Notes under the pieces: model-generated
Seen by the model: the letters and a program-made list of their open reading frames with translations, nothing else
The model's database searches: none
Told to the model about the DNA's origin: nothing
Made by a program: the position numbers and the translations under genes
NCBI GenBank assembly: GCA_036852015.1
Contig: JAANDG010000214.1
Coordinates: 124,001 to 188,000, forward strand
Direction: 5' to 3'
Source of the DNA: Pelodera strongyloides
Taxonomy: Eukaryota > Nematoda > Chromadorea > Rhabditida > Rhabditidae
Length of the DNA stretch: 64,000 nucleotides
Shown here: positions 10,175 through 23,057 of the stretch, one piece after another
Position numbering within the stretch: the stretch's first letter is position 1
Layout: each line of letters opens with the position of its first letter

Positions 10175-13100
10175 TATATACTAAATTTATCCCGCTGAAA
10201 TTTTTCGGTGTCAATATTCGGAAAACTATACCGTAAGCGCAAAAGAACTGCACCCTTAGTTCCTTACCGCGTGTCCCGGGGGAATATGGCTGCAGAGACA
10301 GATACTCTCCTGGGACACACAGCAAGAGCCAGTTACCCTCCGGGCACACGGAAGAGAAATAAGGGTGATATTGTTTTGGCCCTACGGTATAGTTATCCTA
10401 ATATCGAACCCAAAAATTTCAGCGGGATAAAGTCTAGCCGAAATTTAGTGTACATATATAATAATTAATCCCATTTATACAAATTATAAAAACACGCTAA
10501 ATATAGGTTTATTTTGATGGGCCCATCCCTTTCAGCAAAAAAAGAACAGTATAATACCGTCTTAATGCATTCAGACAGCGTATCTAGCAATTGTCGTGCC
10601 CATGCTTCTACTTTTTCACATGTTGATCCTTGCTAATTTTGTGGTCGCGGAAGCCAAATGCAAATTTGATCACTTGGTAAGCTACTTGAAAATACATAAT
10701 AGTATGCATATTGCAATTGTGCATTATGCAACATGTTAAAGGGCCCATCAAAGTTATTAATTAGAAATACATAGGTTAGAAACACAGAGGCGTTGATAAG
10801 CTTAAAGGGAGAGGCCCATGAGAAGAAAGTTTTCCTCAATTAACTTGCACAGAATGTCCGGAATTTTAGAAATATTACTGTGAAAACCGCATTGTTTGAA
10901 GCCTGGAACTCACAGAGTTATTCTCCGGCAAACAGTTCGGCCAGGTACCATTGTCAGGATCAATTTTCGCGCTTTTAGGGCATTCCTGTGTTGGAAACGC
11001 CTCTTTATAATTTTAGTAATGATCTATATTCGTTTGAACATTATTACGTAGAAAAAGAATGCAAGTGTACGGATATAAACCGTAAAAACTAATGTTTGTG
11101 TTGCTGACTACGGTACATGGTCGAACTGTTTAGCATAGAATATCTCTGCGAGTTCTAGATGCAAATCTATGCGGTTTTCACAGTAATATTTCTGAGATAC
11201 CGGACATTGTGCGCAAGTAAATTGAAGAAATTCTTTTTCTCGTGGGCCTCTCCCTTTAAAATTCAATAATGGGAGCAATATGGTCAACGCAAATTACACG
11301 CGAGGATACCTCAAATTTTATTTTCTCTGTTATTCGAGAGCGCGATGACCTTGCGTCCAAAAGTGTCCGTCACAAACTTTAAAAACATCACCGTCGCCGA
11401 AAAAAAAGTCGCCGCACGCGGCGATAGCCGTCTGGTTAATTAATGCGTGATCATGGTTAAAGAAGTTAAAGACTGTGGAAGAACCAAAAAGACTAACATT
11501 AAGGAGTCCCAATTCCCAATGGCATTGTACAATATATTTCTTTCCAGCAGACGCTGACACCGCTCACAAAAGTTCATTTGTGGTTTGGTAACTACTTCTA
11601 TGACTTCATCTGGTATTTACTGGTTCTTGTAGCCTACCATATTATCTTGAGCATTTCCGGCAACTACACTGGGCACTTTGGCATGTAGGTTTATAGATGT
11701 TCGTATGCTTAAGGCTTATAATTAGCCGATACTTGTTGGTATGACGAAACTACTCTAATGAGTTTAACGCAACTAAACAATTGGTAAGAAACAAAAGAGT
11801 TAAAGCAGTATTGTACCTACTTTGTGACATTTGCATATCATACGCACATCCTGTGTATCCTATGGGAAACATATATTTTAAACTGACTGGGGTCATGTCG
11901 CGCGTCTATCGCAAGGAAATTTACTCTTCTGATGGTGGGGAGATTTGACGAGCATTTATTCCTTTTAAAGAATGAGCGTACACCGTTCACCAGCGCGCGG
12001 AACTTGCAGTTTTACAGAAATTGCATTCCCTCCCACGAAAGACTGTTCATAAACCTAATGTGAATTTCTTTCTATTTATGTAGAAGGTAACTTTCTAAAC
12101 CTTCTACCCAAAGCGAATCAAAGCAGTTTTATGTTAGGATCTACACAATGTCGATCATGTACTTCCTCTGCACAGCAAGTTTTATGTACGGACTCAGTTC
12201 ACTATTCAACTCTCCTATGGCAGTAAGTTATCAATAGCTCCATTTATCAGAGAAGTTCTAGCTGGCACGAAAATAACGCTTGAGGCACAAAGTGGTGGGG
12301 AAAGAACATCTCACTTTGTCGCTATCTCCTCAACATATTTCTCAGTCTTTGAAGGAACGCAGTCAAGACGTAATTTTATTTTCGAGGAAGTTATGAACAA
12401 AAATTGGGATCCGAAACTTTTTGTACATCTTGTGTTATATGGCGTGAACAATATACAACGGCCATTTGAATTGATTCCATCCTTTTAATAACCCTATCCT
12501 AGATTTCCAAAAAGTTTTAGGCATGACACACTGGAAACCGAATAGGCGCGAATAGGCACCGAATAGGCAGGTTTAGGCATGAGAACACTGGAAATCATTA
12601 TCACTGGACACCGAATTGTACACATACGATTATATCATATGCGACACAGAAGTCTCTTTACAGGCGTCTGCTATAATTTTCATAATGTTGTGTGCTCTTA
12701 CAATCGTGGCCTTTTTTTTGTTTATGTTCTACGGATTGCTCAAAAATATGATGGTAAGTGTTGAGTTCTTTGTTTTAGTTTTCTTGACTGCTGGCAACAC
12801 ACACAACCATATTTAAATAAATGACTGCAAAAAACGCTTTGCCGATCCCGAAACACAAGTTAAACGACCCGTGGGCCCGCGAAGCTGTGAATCAGCGCAG
12901 AATATTTTTATAACAACATGTTTTGAAAAAGTGCTTTAGGGAGTAAACATGTTGTTTAGATATTAGGTTCAGAAACGTTTTGTTCGCCATGTCATGTAAC
13001 CGTATGGCTAGGCAACGCAACCTAGGGAATTTTTTATCCGGGCCCAAGTAGTAAATGATCACGAAACCTTATGATATCTCACTACAAAATAGAACCTCCA

Positions 13101-16100
13101 CTGAGCCTGCCCCTCGCTTTTGGTTTGAATGTACCCCACACTAATGGTGTACATTCCAACATTTTGCAGATCTGTTTTTGATATTGCAATATATAAATAT
13201 GTTTACTTGTTTTCATGTTATGTTTACTTTGATTTTGTTGTTTTTGTTCTTGTATGCCTTGTGCATTTTCATTTGTTCATGTTCCCATCTTAAGGCTCCC
13301 TCTTGCCTGGTGTCGCCATCATTCAACTTTGCGCTCATACTGATCACGTTAGGTGGAAGTTCACTCAGCGGTGAATCAAATAAACTATCAGCGACGACGA
13401 ATTTTTGGCAATATGACAGACTAGGTCGGTGATCAGGACAATCCATGCTTTCTATCTCCATGCTTTCTTCTCGTCTTCAGTTTCCTTGGAAGACCAGATT
13501 ACTCGTGTAGTGTATCTGTACTGGTTTAAATAAAGCATAAACTCAGCTCCTCCTCGTTTCAGGCAAATTTCTACTGTTTATGTTCATAGATATGATGATT
13601 TGTTTTGTCGTTTTTGTTGCTCTTCGATCTACACTTGGAATGTGGCTGTCATCGAAAATTCTTGTATACAGAGGTCCCGTGGAGGTGCGCATTCATTGCC
13701 TATTTATTAATCGTTGACAGTTCCCATTAGCTAAACAACGTTCAATCTAGTGACAATAATAGGAGTGTTAAAGGGATAGGTTCACCTCGAATTGCACTTT
13801 TTTATAATTTATGTTGATAGTATGAAATATGACGGTCAAAATGCGAAAATTGCAGTAAATTTCCTTTGCTCCCCCTAGTAGGAGAGCTTGCTCAAAAAAA
13901 GCTAAACTACCTCGAATCTATAAAACAATTGGGGTACCGCAGCCATGGTATGTGGGAAATAGCGCAGGAGGACTGGATGTGCAGATATTGTTGTGATAGA
14001 CAGAGGATGATAAAAGGGGCCTGTATTTTCTAGCGTCTCCAGCCCGGCTGCGCTATTTCCCACATACCATGGCTGCGGTACTCCAATTGTTTTATAGATT
14101 CGAGGTAGTTTAGCTTTTTTTGAGCAAGCTCTCCTACTACGGGGAGCAAAGGAAATTTATTGCAATTTTCGCATTTTGACCGTCATAGGTCATACTATCA
14201 ACAGAAATTATAAAAAAAGGTGCAATTCGAGGTGAACCTATCCCTTTAAATAATATCAAATAGGTGGTATAGCTTTTTAGAGTTTTAGATATCCTTCGTT
14301 ATACTTCTCTTATTTAGCCTCCTTTGCCTCCGAATGAAGATATTTTAGCTGAAGAAAATAATGTGCAAAGTGCTCCTTCGACAGTTTCAAGGGTATTTTT
14401 AATTGCATATTCAGACAAATTTTATTTAGTAAGACGACTCGCCATTTACAATAAACTATATGACAGAAATAAAACAAAATACTAGTTAAATACATTGTTC
14501 AAAGTGTGTAGCTTGATCACAGAGGTCCAGAGCAATATCTGACGAGCTCCAGGTGACAACTTGCTCGAGTTGTTTCGCCAGGAGGAATCGCCCATGATTC
14601 CCTCGCCGGGTGGTGGTTGCAAAGTTGTCACCGGCCGGATTCGAATTCCGGTCGATCTTGTTAGAGTTGAACACGCTGCCACAGGACTGGACCGCGGATG
14701 GACCGCCCGGCACCTTAGAAAAACACTTTTGGGCATTCAATTGCATTATTTTAGGATGTGGAACAAAATTCACAAGGGGATTATGTTCTGAAGGTACTCA
14801 TATACTTTCTTCACCATTTCTGAAAAAGTGATCTTGAATATATTTGAACATAATTTGGTCTTTGTTGCCTTCTACCATAGCTCGAAAAAAATTGCAGGTG
14901 AAAAAAATATCGAAAGGCTTCCCAGGAAAACTGGCGCTTCGTAGTATCACCTTCGGCATAAAACGAGGAGAATGCTTCGGTCTATTGGGCAAGTTGGAAA
15001 ATATCTTTTTACTCATTACTCACACGATACGCATTGTCAGTTAATTTGTTACAGGGATTGGGTCACTAGGAATTGAACCTATTTGAATATTTAAATGGTA
15101 GTATATAAGTATAGCCTATGCAGGTCACAATACGAAAATTACAATCACAGTAAATTGTCTTTGCTAATCGAGGAAGAAGCATGCTCAGAAGCTAAGCTAT
15201 CTCACATTTATAAAACAACTGGCGTGCCGCAGCCGTAGTTAAACGATACACCAAACTGTGCTACAAGTGCGAAATAACATGACAGGGCTAGAGGTGTAGG
15301 GAGTGTTTGTTGGGATAGACAGAGGGTGAATATAATGTCCCTGCATCAACAAGCGTCTACAGCCCTATTGCGCTATTTCTCACTTGAAACACTTTACTGT
15401 GATTTTCGTATTGTGACCAAGATAGATAGGCTATACATATAAAATATTCAAAAGGTGCAATTCCTAGTGAGCCCCATTTTTTGCCTAATATACTTTGAAT
15501 AAGAACATAACAATGTACAACTTAGTAAAACCTAATGGCCACGTTGGACAAAAAAACCAACCGAATGTTACCGGTTTCAAACCCACATTTCGTGCCCTTG
15601 CCTTTTTTGCTCGCAGCGCACTACGACGTTTTAAAATTCCGGCCCGAAAAGAACAATGGTAGTATAGTGGTGAGTATCAGCATCCGCGTCTGTCACAGGT
15701 AGAGTGAGACGAAAAAAAAGGAGATATACAACCTTTTCGTATTTTTATTATTTCCCAAATACAGGCTCCTTTTTTATGTTTAACTATAGGAAACTATAGG
15801 AGCTAGCGGTGCCGGTAAAACGACTGCATTCGACATAATTACGGGTCTCACGTATGCAACAAGTGGCACTGTAGAGCAAGAGAAAGACAAGGAAACAGGA
15901 GTGGTTTGTTCTATTTACCAACAAAAAAAAACAGTAGTCTGACGTGACCCAAACAGTGCACATTCATATGCTAGTTGAATAATAGTCACACATTAGCCAC
16001 ACTCAAGACAAAAGGCCAACGGGCCTAGACAAGACTTGGGACGGGCTTGTTAGAATAATTTTTCAGAAACTTGGCTACTGTCCTCAATTTGACGCTATCA

Positions 16101-18833
16101 TTGACTGCATGACCGGGTACCAGGCCCTTGTCATTTTGGCTGTTTTTTACGGCTACGCACATCCGTTCAAAAAGGCCGATCAAGTCTTGGCGCTTGTTGG
16201 AATGAAATCAATGAAACACAAGAAAATATGCAATTGCAGGTAACCTGCCAAGCTAATTCTTGTTTATCATTATAACAACAAAAAACGGATACTAAGCTAC
16301 ATCGGGACGAACTGAGAGGCCTGCTTAGAGTTGCAGCTATTTATTGACGAGGCATGGTGTCATGATAGAACTCATTTTGCTTTGTCACTTCATAAACAAG
16401 TTTTTTGTTTTGTTTTTGAATGTTTTCTATAACATCTAACATGTACATTCTGTGTTCTTACAGTGGAGGACAGAAAAGGCGAATCAGTTTGGCCGGAGCT
16501 CTGGTAGCAAATGCTCCTTTAACGATACTCGATGAACCGACCGCTGGTGTAGATGTAAAGGTATGTTTAATATATAAACTTAATGGGTCAGCTCGCTGGA
16601 CCATCGCGGTACGTAGCCCATAATTGGTATTTTTCCAACTGATTCCGGGAGATAAAAAAAAGGTGAAGGACAAGAAAACAGGTAAACAAGGAAAATGTTA
16701 AGGGGATGCCGGTGAGGGATGCCGGTGAGGGAATTGCCGGTGAGGGATCGAGGGATCTAAGGTTCGATTAGCTCACCTCAATAATCCGGGGGTAATAATC
16801 TCCGATCGACCTTTCTACACGAGTTCAAGGATTGCCTGAATAAGATAGCAAGATGATTCAGTCGAAAGGTTCTATTTTTATGATCTCTCACTACAAGTTA
16901 GAACCAAAAGCTTAGATAATAAACAGTCTGACAACCGGTGAACTCACAATATACGTAGTACTGAGAAAAAAATTATTTTACCACAATAACAAACGTTCAA
17001 AATAACATAATGGAGTACTATTATGGTTTGATAGTTTGATTATCAACAATTGAGATTCTAACCAAACTCATACTAGTGTACTAAACTAAGCACAGAAAGC
17101 TATTTTACAATTCTAAAGTAAAAAATATCATTAATTCTATTTAAAGTACGAGAGTAACTAATAAACTATAAAGGTGCATACTAGAACAAAAACAATTAAA
17201 CTAAAAAGCAACCAAACGGGGCGAACGGGCCGAAGCCCCACATACTCTCTCATCACCCAATAGTCACCCAAAAACACGCACGTGATTCGAATCGATTCGA
17301 ATACTATGACAACAGAATAGCGGCGAAACAAGTAGAATCGCGGCGGGACAAGTAGATACGGTAGTTGGGGTATAAACTACAATATGTACGGAAGATGAAT
17401 TCTACCAAACCACCAACATTCGTATTGCTTATTGCGTTGTAGTGTATAAGGAGGATTGTACATTTGTTGCCATACAATGAAAAATGCGTTGTTTTGTTTT
17501 AGCAACATATATTAAACATTTGGCCATTAAAGCGCTCATTACCGATTTTGCTACACCCAGACCGAATTACATTTCCACATGGTGGTAGCCGGCGCAAGTA
17601 CGCGGCACAATCGCTAGCAAGGAAGGGTACACAAAATTGGAATGCACTAAACCCGGAATGATAAGGCCAAGACTTTAGTTTTCGAATGTGCATGTGAATT
17701 TACAGTATATTAAGACCAGGAACAAAAAATTGAAACTTGATACATTTCCAGTGCCGCCATGATCTTTGGGATCATCTGAATCAGATTCGCGCAACCAAAA
17801 AGGCAACAATGATGCTCACTTCTCATTCAATGGAAGAATGTGAAGCGCTGTGTTCACGAATTGGAATTTTGAATAAAGGCGAAATGGTCGCAATTGGAAG
17901 TGCGCAATATCTAAAATCGAAGTGAGTTGTTTTCAAAGTATTTTTATTGGATTACATAGTGCGGCAGGTTATGGGCTTTTCAAGTATACAAACATTCGGC
18001 GTGATTCTGTGGATCCTACCTATTTTTGCAAACTTGCTTATAGCATGTAAAAAAAATTTAAAAAAAATTGTGTAGTTCCAAAATACTGTAAATTTTCACT
18101 ATTCCTGGAAACCCCGTTGGTTTTTTTTATTTAGAGACACACCAAATCGGCTACAACGATTTCTGTTTACATTAATCAATGTTGGGTTTAGAGTATTCAC
18201 TATCGAATAAATTGTTTAAACCGTTCTAGCTAAACAAATATTTTAGGTACGGTGGCAGCTTCAAACTAACGATTGTTTTAAAACAATACGATAAACGCCA
18301 AGCTGCCCTCGAACAAGTCAAAGCAGCCTTTCCTTCTGCTGAATTGCTGACTATCAGCGACATTTCGCTGCATTTGTATTGGAAGGTACGTCGCGCAACA
18401 AAGTTGCTCCGTGCGTAGTGAGCGTTTCAGTTCGTGTTCTCCAAAGCTTTAGGATCGGAAAGCAAAGCATTCGGATTAACAGTGGTGAAGGCAAATGGGT
18501 ATTTTTAGTCCTCTTTCAAGCAAGATTCAAAGATTGCTCACAAAACAGGCGCAAATTATAAGCGGATAAGCGCTTGCTGTAAGGGCTAAATGCAGGGAAA
18601 AAAAAATACTAATACTTGAGGTGGACAAACGCGATTGCGAGCAATGGTCGTTGATCTGGCAAAAGGGAAGTCAATTGGCGGTTTCTTTGGACGCGAAGAC
18701 TTTCTGCGTGACACAAGCCTCGTTGGAAGAAGCCTTCATACACGTTATCAATAGCGGAAAATCGCACAACGAACCTTATTCGTACCCATCCCCTGACAAC
18801 AATGGACAAAAGCCAAATCCCCCTGCTCATTAG
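7285..18833 (+). CDS. ABCA-family transporter gene A, 3' half (TMD2 and NBD2)
   Basis: This is the C-terminal half of an ABC subfamily A lipid transporter (CED-7/ABCA1 type), in a plasma or organelle membrane. Exons read: 7285-7394, 8186-8261, 8860-8964, 9963-10036, 10575-10676, 11548-11684, 12138-12222, 12664-12753, 13295-13370, 13563-13684, 14318-14392, 14755-14793, 14898-14988, 15800-15903, 16067-16239, 16464-16560, 17752-17921, 18247-18385, 18621-18833. Phases join except at 7394/8186, where gene B has one more small exon. Exons from 10575 to 13684 encode membrane helices. NBD2 has Walker [11 protein letters not shown]-loop YCPQ, signature CSGGQ, Walker [13 protein letters not shown] and H-loop TSHSMEE. 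The intron after 14988 has a GC donor. Exon lengths match gene B almost one for one. No TMD1/NBD1 exons are seen upstream; they may lie left of the window, or this may be a truncated duplicate. Confidence 0.85.
7411..7455. repeat. Perfect 19-bp inverted repeat with 7-nt loop
   Basis: The arms 7411-7429 and 7437-7455 are exact complements around the loop GGTTCAC. It lies 16 bp after the donor of the first visible gene A exon. Confidence 0.9.
7694..7987. mobile_element. Palindromic MITE-like element in a gene A intron
   Basis: The outer arms (about 7697-7760 and 7925-7986) are near-perfect inverted copies carrying GCGATTCGCACCTGCGAAAA and its complement. The interior has no reading frame of note. 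Confidence 0.75.
9112..9501. mobile_element. TTAA-type inverted-repeat element, family C
   Basis: It begins TTAA-AGGGTCAGGCCCACGCC and ends in a decayed inverted copy near 9501. Both arms carry ATATAGTAGGATGCAA-type sequence in opposite orientation. The right TTAA is mutated. It lies in an intron of gene A. Confidence 0.65.
9720..9912. mobile_element. Right half of a family B TTAA element
   Basis: Sequence around 9755-9910 matches the right arm of the element at 13772-14245 (GGGGAGCAAAGG, TTTTCGCATT, and CCTATCCCT followed by TTAA). A matching left arm is not visible. Confidence 0.5.
10127..10180. repeat. (AT)n microsatellite
   Basis: A nearly uninterrupted AT dinucleotide run of about 54 bp in an intron of gene A. 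Confidence 0.95.
10186..10437. mobile_element. Palindromic MITE-like element
   Basis: The arms carry TTTATCCCGCTGAAATTTTT and TACCGTA on the left and their complements on the right (GGTATAGTTATCC..., AAATTTCAGCGGGATAAA). It lies directly beside the AT microsatellite. Confidence 0.75.
10806..11255. mobile_element. TTAA-type inverted-repeat element, family A, copy 2 (intact ends)
   Basis: It is flanked by TTAA at 10802-10805 and 11256-11259. It starts AGGGAGAGGCCCATGAGAA and ends with the inverted counterpart TCGTGGGCCTCTCCCT. The inverted arms are about 150 bp each. This is the best-preserved copy of family A and has no ORF of note. Confidence 0.85.
13772..14245. mobile_element. TTAA-type inverted-repeat element, family B, copy 1
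   Basis: TTAA at 13768-13771 and 14246-14249 flank an element that starts AGGGATAGGTTCACCTCGAA and ends in its complement. The arms are well over 100 bp. It is intronic in gene A. Confidence 0.85.
14500..14735 (-). mobile_element. tRNA-derived SINE, copy 1
   Basis: On the minus strand it has a tRNA-like head with a B-box-like AATTCGAATCC and a body containing CCACCACCCGGCGAGGGAAT and CATGGGCGAT. The same body occurs at 44331-44580. It lies only 19 bp before the gene A exon at 14755-14793. Confidence 0.7.
15055..15475. mobile_element. Diverged family B-like inverted-repeat element
   Basis: The arms resemble family B: AATACGAAAATTACAATCACA near the left, and TTACTGTGATTTTCGTATTG and AAAGGTGCAATTCCTAGTGA near the right. 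The TTAA ends are no longer recognisable. Confidence 0.55.
16561..17751. other. Gene A intron, mostly featureless
   Basis: This 1.2-kb intron lies between the Walker B and H-loop exons. It contains short GCCGGTGAGGGA repeats at about 16700-16750 and otherwise unique AT-rich sequence. Confidence 0.6.
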
Positions 18834-18945
18834 AACATACACCTAATATTGAAAGAGACCTTGGTAGTGTCTAGTTTATCGTTCGAATTTTTTGCGTAAT
18901 AATGATTGCGACAATTAAATAATTGTTCTATTAATACAGCCCATA

Positions 18946-18951
18946 AATAAA
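18946..18951 (+). promoter_or_regulatory. Candidate poly(A) signal of ABCA gene A
   Basis: An AATAAA hexamer lies 113 bp after the stop codon of gene A in the right orientation. Confidence 0.45.
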
Positions 18952-18954
18952 GCA

Positions 18955-19120
18955 TTTATTCTGCTGTAGATTACATTCATATCGGGTGAACGACTGATAC
19001 TTGGCCACGAATTGGTCACCAAATTTGCAGGTCCAACGAAAAAACCAGTGAACCGTATCAAAATGAGTACAACTTTATATGTAGTTGAATGTATTACAGA
19101 AAAAAAGACAAATGTACTCA
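18955..19120. repeat. 3'-flank repeat shared by both ABCA genes
   Basis: The segment with TTGGTCACCAAAT and CGAAAAAACCAGTGAACCGT recurs downstream of gene B at about 47200-47345. It is either a dispersed repeat or part of the tandem duplication. Confidence 0.5.
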
Positions 19121-19554
19121 TTGTTTATTAGTAGCGGAAGTAGATGGAAAATTATTTACAAATGTCAAGAATGGCTTGATCAAAGTAGAACAGATGATCG
19201 GCAATTGATGTGTCTGCAATGTTGCGATCCGAGCACTTTCTGAAATAAGAGCGTTTGGGGAAAATCGGAAGCTTTTCTTATGGAAAATCGAAAGCTTTTC
19301 TTTAAGTGTGCGGTCCAGAGCATTTACGAGTGTGATGTGAGCAACCGCGTAGCTTCACGCGCTCGGAGGCCAAACATCGAATATAAATTCAATAAAACCT
19401 AGCTAATCTTATTATACAAAATAGTGACTGTATTGTGAGTTAGGACCCACGTTACGGAAATCATTGTTATAAAAACTAATTTGTGGTTGTCTTCATTCAG
19501 AAGATTTTCATCCACGTTTTACACGTTTTATAAGTATATGTATAGAAAGACGCC

Positions 19555-21679
19555 TCAGGCGACGTAGCCGTGTGGCACTAATATATTTGTAGTGTTATTC
19601 CTGATGTTAACGTGATTATGAAACACCCACTTGTCATCTTCAGTCTGATCACAAATAATATATTTGGCTCCTTTTTTCATGTTGTCCGGATAGTACACCT
19701 GGAAGTTCGTCTTAATAGTTAGTAACATTACATCTAGATCTATGGAGTTGTGATATTGGTCACCGACACCAAATTATAATATGGTTTATTGGAAGACAAT
19801 AAATAAAAAAACAAAGAAGGGGCATGCAATTGTTTGCCATTGTTATGGCCATTCGTACCATCTAGAAAAATTCGTTCACGACCTCATATCTCACAAAGTA
19901 TTTGGAGATACTTGAGGGCTTCTTGACGAATCAGGAACTGTTCCGTATTCAAGTGTTCAAGTGTACATTATCAATGCAATACTTTGTATATATAAGTTAA
20001 AAAAATGTAGTTCCTACCTCGCTGAGGTGATGTTTGAAGCCCATGATTTCCAAAGGAACGTGGGGTACAATATCGTGGAAGTGTGTAACACGGATCGCAT
20101 TTTTGAGCTAAATTGCTAATTTAGGGGTTTAGGCATTTAGCGTATTCAAGTATGTGATAGGCCGTCATACATTTAAAAAAAAAACATATGATTCATTGCA
20201 TGCTTACCGTGTTGTCCTGTGCTTTAGCATAGTCAGAATCCCCAGTACGTGGTTCTCCAAAGGTGACTAACTGAAATTTGACATAGGTGGAAAAATAAGT
20301 TTGTGGAACTGTACAACTTTGCTATAGAAACAGGATTCAAAGATCCGCGAACCGCACAATCCGTTCAGTAAGCGAGCTCAATTCAAATGACCTACACCAA
20401 GATATTTTAAAAGGCCTAGGAGCCTCGGAGAAACTTATGGCAGGAAGACACATACCTGAATACTCTGTGCATCGTAGGCTCCAGTTCCGGCAATGTATCC
20501 TGCTGCAGCTGAGGCCATGGATCCTCCGAGAGAATGGCCGGTGATCTACAACCCGACGATCACAAAGACTCACGGCCAATGCCACATGCTGTCCCTCTTT
20601 ATAAGCAGTTAGCAAGTACTGGCGTCTTGGGGCTATCTCTTTGAAGATCGTATTGTTGTTTTTTCCCATGAAAGACTTACCCAAAGTTTATAACAAGGAT
20701 ATTTCTGTTTAAGAGTGGCCAGTTCGTCCTTCAGGCCTCCGTTGTACACGGCCAAGAACGCGTTGAAGAAATATTTGTTTACTTCTCCACCGCCAACGAA
20801 TTTCAACTGAAATTCAATAGTTAACACATACCACGATACTCTAGAATTTTACAAACAATAGTTATTTTCCACAAAGGGCGACCTTTGAATTGAATAAGCT
20901 GCTGGTGATTTCGTCCACAAGCTGGTCGAATTGAGTGGTTCCGCTGGAAAGAAGAGTATTAGTTACTAAGCCAAAAGATCTGTGCTACCATATTTCCTTT
21001 CAATATACAGACTCTCACCGAATTTTACTAACAATACCTTTACCGTAATACATTAGTTCTGTTCTTGAACGATGCGAAATGCTTTATGAAACGTATCGTG
21101 GACAACTGTATTCTTATGTATTTATGCTAAGTTACTCGAACTTAGCTCGATTTTTTATTCAAATTTATTGTCATTTGCATATGCTGCATAAGAATGCTGG
21201 TCTACTCGATGTGTTTCAAAAACCGGCCGGTATTTCGCTTCAAGTAAGCATTTAATCTTACCGGAAGGCCAGAATGATGGTCTTCTGTGCCTCTGCCACT
21301 GCTGTATATCCGCTGCACGTGTCTTTAAATCCATCACATTTGACTGTTACTTGACGGGTCAGCTGGAAACCCATATAATTAACTAATTGCTAAGGCGAGG
21401 TAGTTATTCGCACTTGTCATTAGCACATTGATGTTATACGTTGCATAGTTTTATGCCATTAGCTCATGTTGTTTACTCAATAAATAAGCGTTATCCCACC
21501 TGTCCATTAACAATCTTTTGAATACAAGGAGACGGAGAACTGGAATATGCTGAAGCAGCTAAGGGAAGGAAAACATTGCGAACTTGGTCCTCGTCATAGG
21601 AGAGGGCCAACTCATTTGCATTGTCCACCGGCATACATAATGCCAGCGGGCAAAGGGCCAGAAGAAGCAATCGAGCCAT
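19555..21679 (-). CDS. Secreted class 3 (Rhizomucor-type) lipase, 284 aa
   Basis: A putative extracellular lipase that would hydrolyse triacylglycerol esters. Exons, 5' to 3' on the minus strand: 21679-21500, 21362-21262, 20943-20883, 20806-20681, 20545-20456, 20270-20208, 20107-20018, 19698-19555. All have GT-AG borders and compatible phases, totalling 855 nt. The protein opens with a signal peptide (MARLLLLALCPLALC). It has the family landmarks CSGYTAV, an oxyanion-loop FRGTTQFDQLV, the nucleophile elbow GHSLGGS (catalytic Ser), and HFHDIVPHVP with the likely catalytic Asp. A C-terminal YYPDNMKKGAKYIICD block follows. The C-terminus is short and the usual DH-x-x-YF with the catalytic His is not obvious; the His may be in the last exon in altered context, or a further exon is missed. 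The gene is divergent from ABCA gene B. Confidence 0.9.
21130..21246. repeat. Repeat G copy in a lipase intron
   Basis: It carries TTTGCATATGCTGCATAAGA and TTTCAAAAACCGGCCGGTAT and lies inside and at the edge of the intron after lipase exon 2. Confidence 0.7.
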
Positions 21680-23057
21680 AATCGCTAAAAAAATGGAAAC
21701 AATTAAAGCAGTTTTTTAACGGAACCGATTTTTTGGCACTTAGTGGAACACAATCTGACTATCACGCCTCATTCCTCTTGAACATATAAATATTTACGAA
21801 CGAATGGTTGTTGCGACCATTTCTGTGGGAGCCTAACTCAAAAATTTCCCATAGAGGTGGGAGCCTTTTCAGTTGCCTTATTGTTAAATTAAAGGAGTTG
21901 TTTATTTATTTATTTATTTTCAAGAAGGTTTAGCCCATCAACAAAGAAAAGCTACGGATACAGGTCCTCAACGGGAAATACTGAAGTAAACCAAAGTATA
22001 CTGTATTCTACAGGAGCAGACTGAGAAGTGTGGTTTGTTCCGTATTGAAATGTGCAAAAATGGCAAGTTCCGGAACATTGCCTTTTAATGGGATTCTGCA
22101 CGTGTTGCCGGGCTCGACAATGTGCGAATAAACATAAACCCCCAAAGATAAGAGAATAATGTACTGTTTTATGTGAAGATAACGGACAAATATCATGGAA
22201 GTGATGTGTGCAGGGCGGAAAAATCATGCTAATGAAATAACCCCTTTGTTTTAACTTACTCTGCAAGATAGAAAGAGAGCGTGCATCATGCTCCTGTCTT
22301 GAAATATGGATGGTTCAATGCAATTTTTTAGAATAAAGAACCAAAAGGAGCTCAAAATTACATATCGTCGATCAGCTTCAGTTAGGCAAGTGCCATTATC
22401 TATAAGTTCAAAGTAAGCAATAATTTACATTAAATTTACAATTTACAAATATGAGTGTGAACAGACTGTGGCAAATAAAATTGTTATATGGAATACGATA
22501 AACGGAATGTGACAAAACTTATGTCATCAATGACACGTGTGGATTCATGTGACTGGACTGAAAATATCTACTTCAGTCTATTTAAGAAATGACGGTTTTG
22601 GCGTCGAGGTGGATGATCTAAGCAGATAGCTTTTTCTGACCTCTATCGTAATGGGACGTGTTAGTAGGCAATTTTTGTTTTCGTTAAAAAAATTAGCTTA
22701 TTGTGTTCATTTGCTGATTTTGTCCCGAAAGTTGTTCTTTATTTAGGTTAAATATTCACATGGAAAGGGGTTAAACTGGTGGTTCACATACTGGTCCACT
22801 GGTAGATTAACTGATCTCACGATCTCACTCCTTTGTGTTCCTTATGCTGAATTGTGGTAGCGCTATTATCACATTTAATTTATGATACGTATTCTAAAAA
22901 AATCCAAAAGCTACGAAAAATAAAAGGAATTTCGAGCCTCTGACTTCTTTGAAACTTGTTTTAAGCTAATCCTCAATCCTCACTGCGACCCCACATTAGA
23001 ATCATAGGGTAGGATCCTATAAAATGCTGCCTGTCAACACCACGCTTTACCATTTGG
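21680..23057. other. Divergent intergenic region between lipase and ABCA gene B
   Basis: About 1.4 kb separates the two start codons. It holds a TTTA microsatellite at about 21900-21921. On the minus strand near 22180-22260 a short stretch (THHFHDICP) resembles lipase exon 7 and may be a relic of a second lipase copy. No clear promoter motif was recognised. Confidence 0.5.

Noticed and set aside
10806..14245. piggyBac elements, because of the TTAA target duplications
   Set aside because: piggyBac ends begin CCC after TTAA; these begin AGGG or AGGA, which fits T2/Kolobok-type ends better.
21952..22266. 104-aa minus-strand gene upstream of the lipase
   Set aside because: Only a short lipase-like motif is recognisable and the rest does not resemble the family; noted as a possible relic only.
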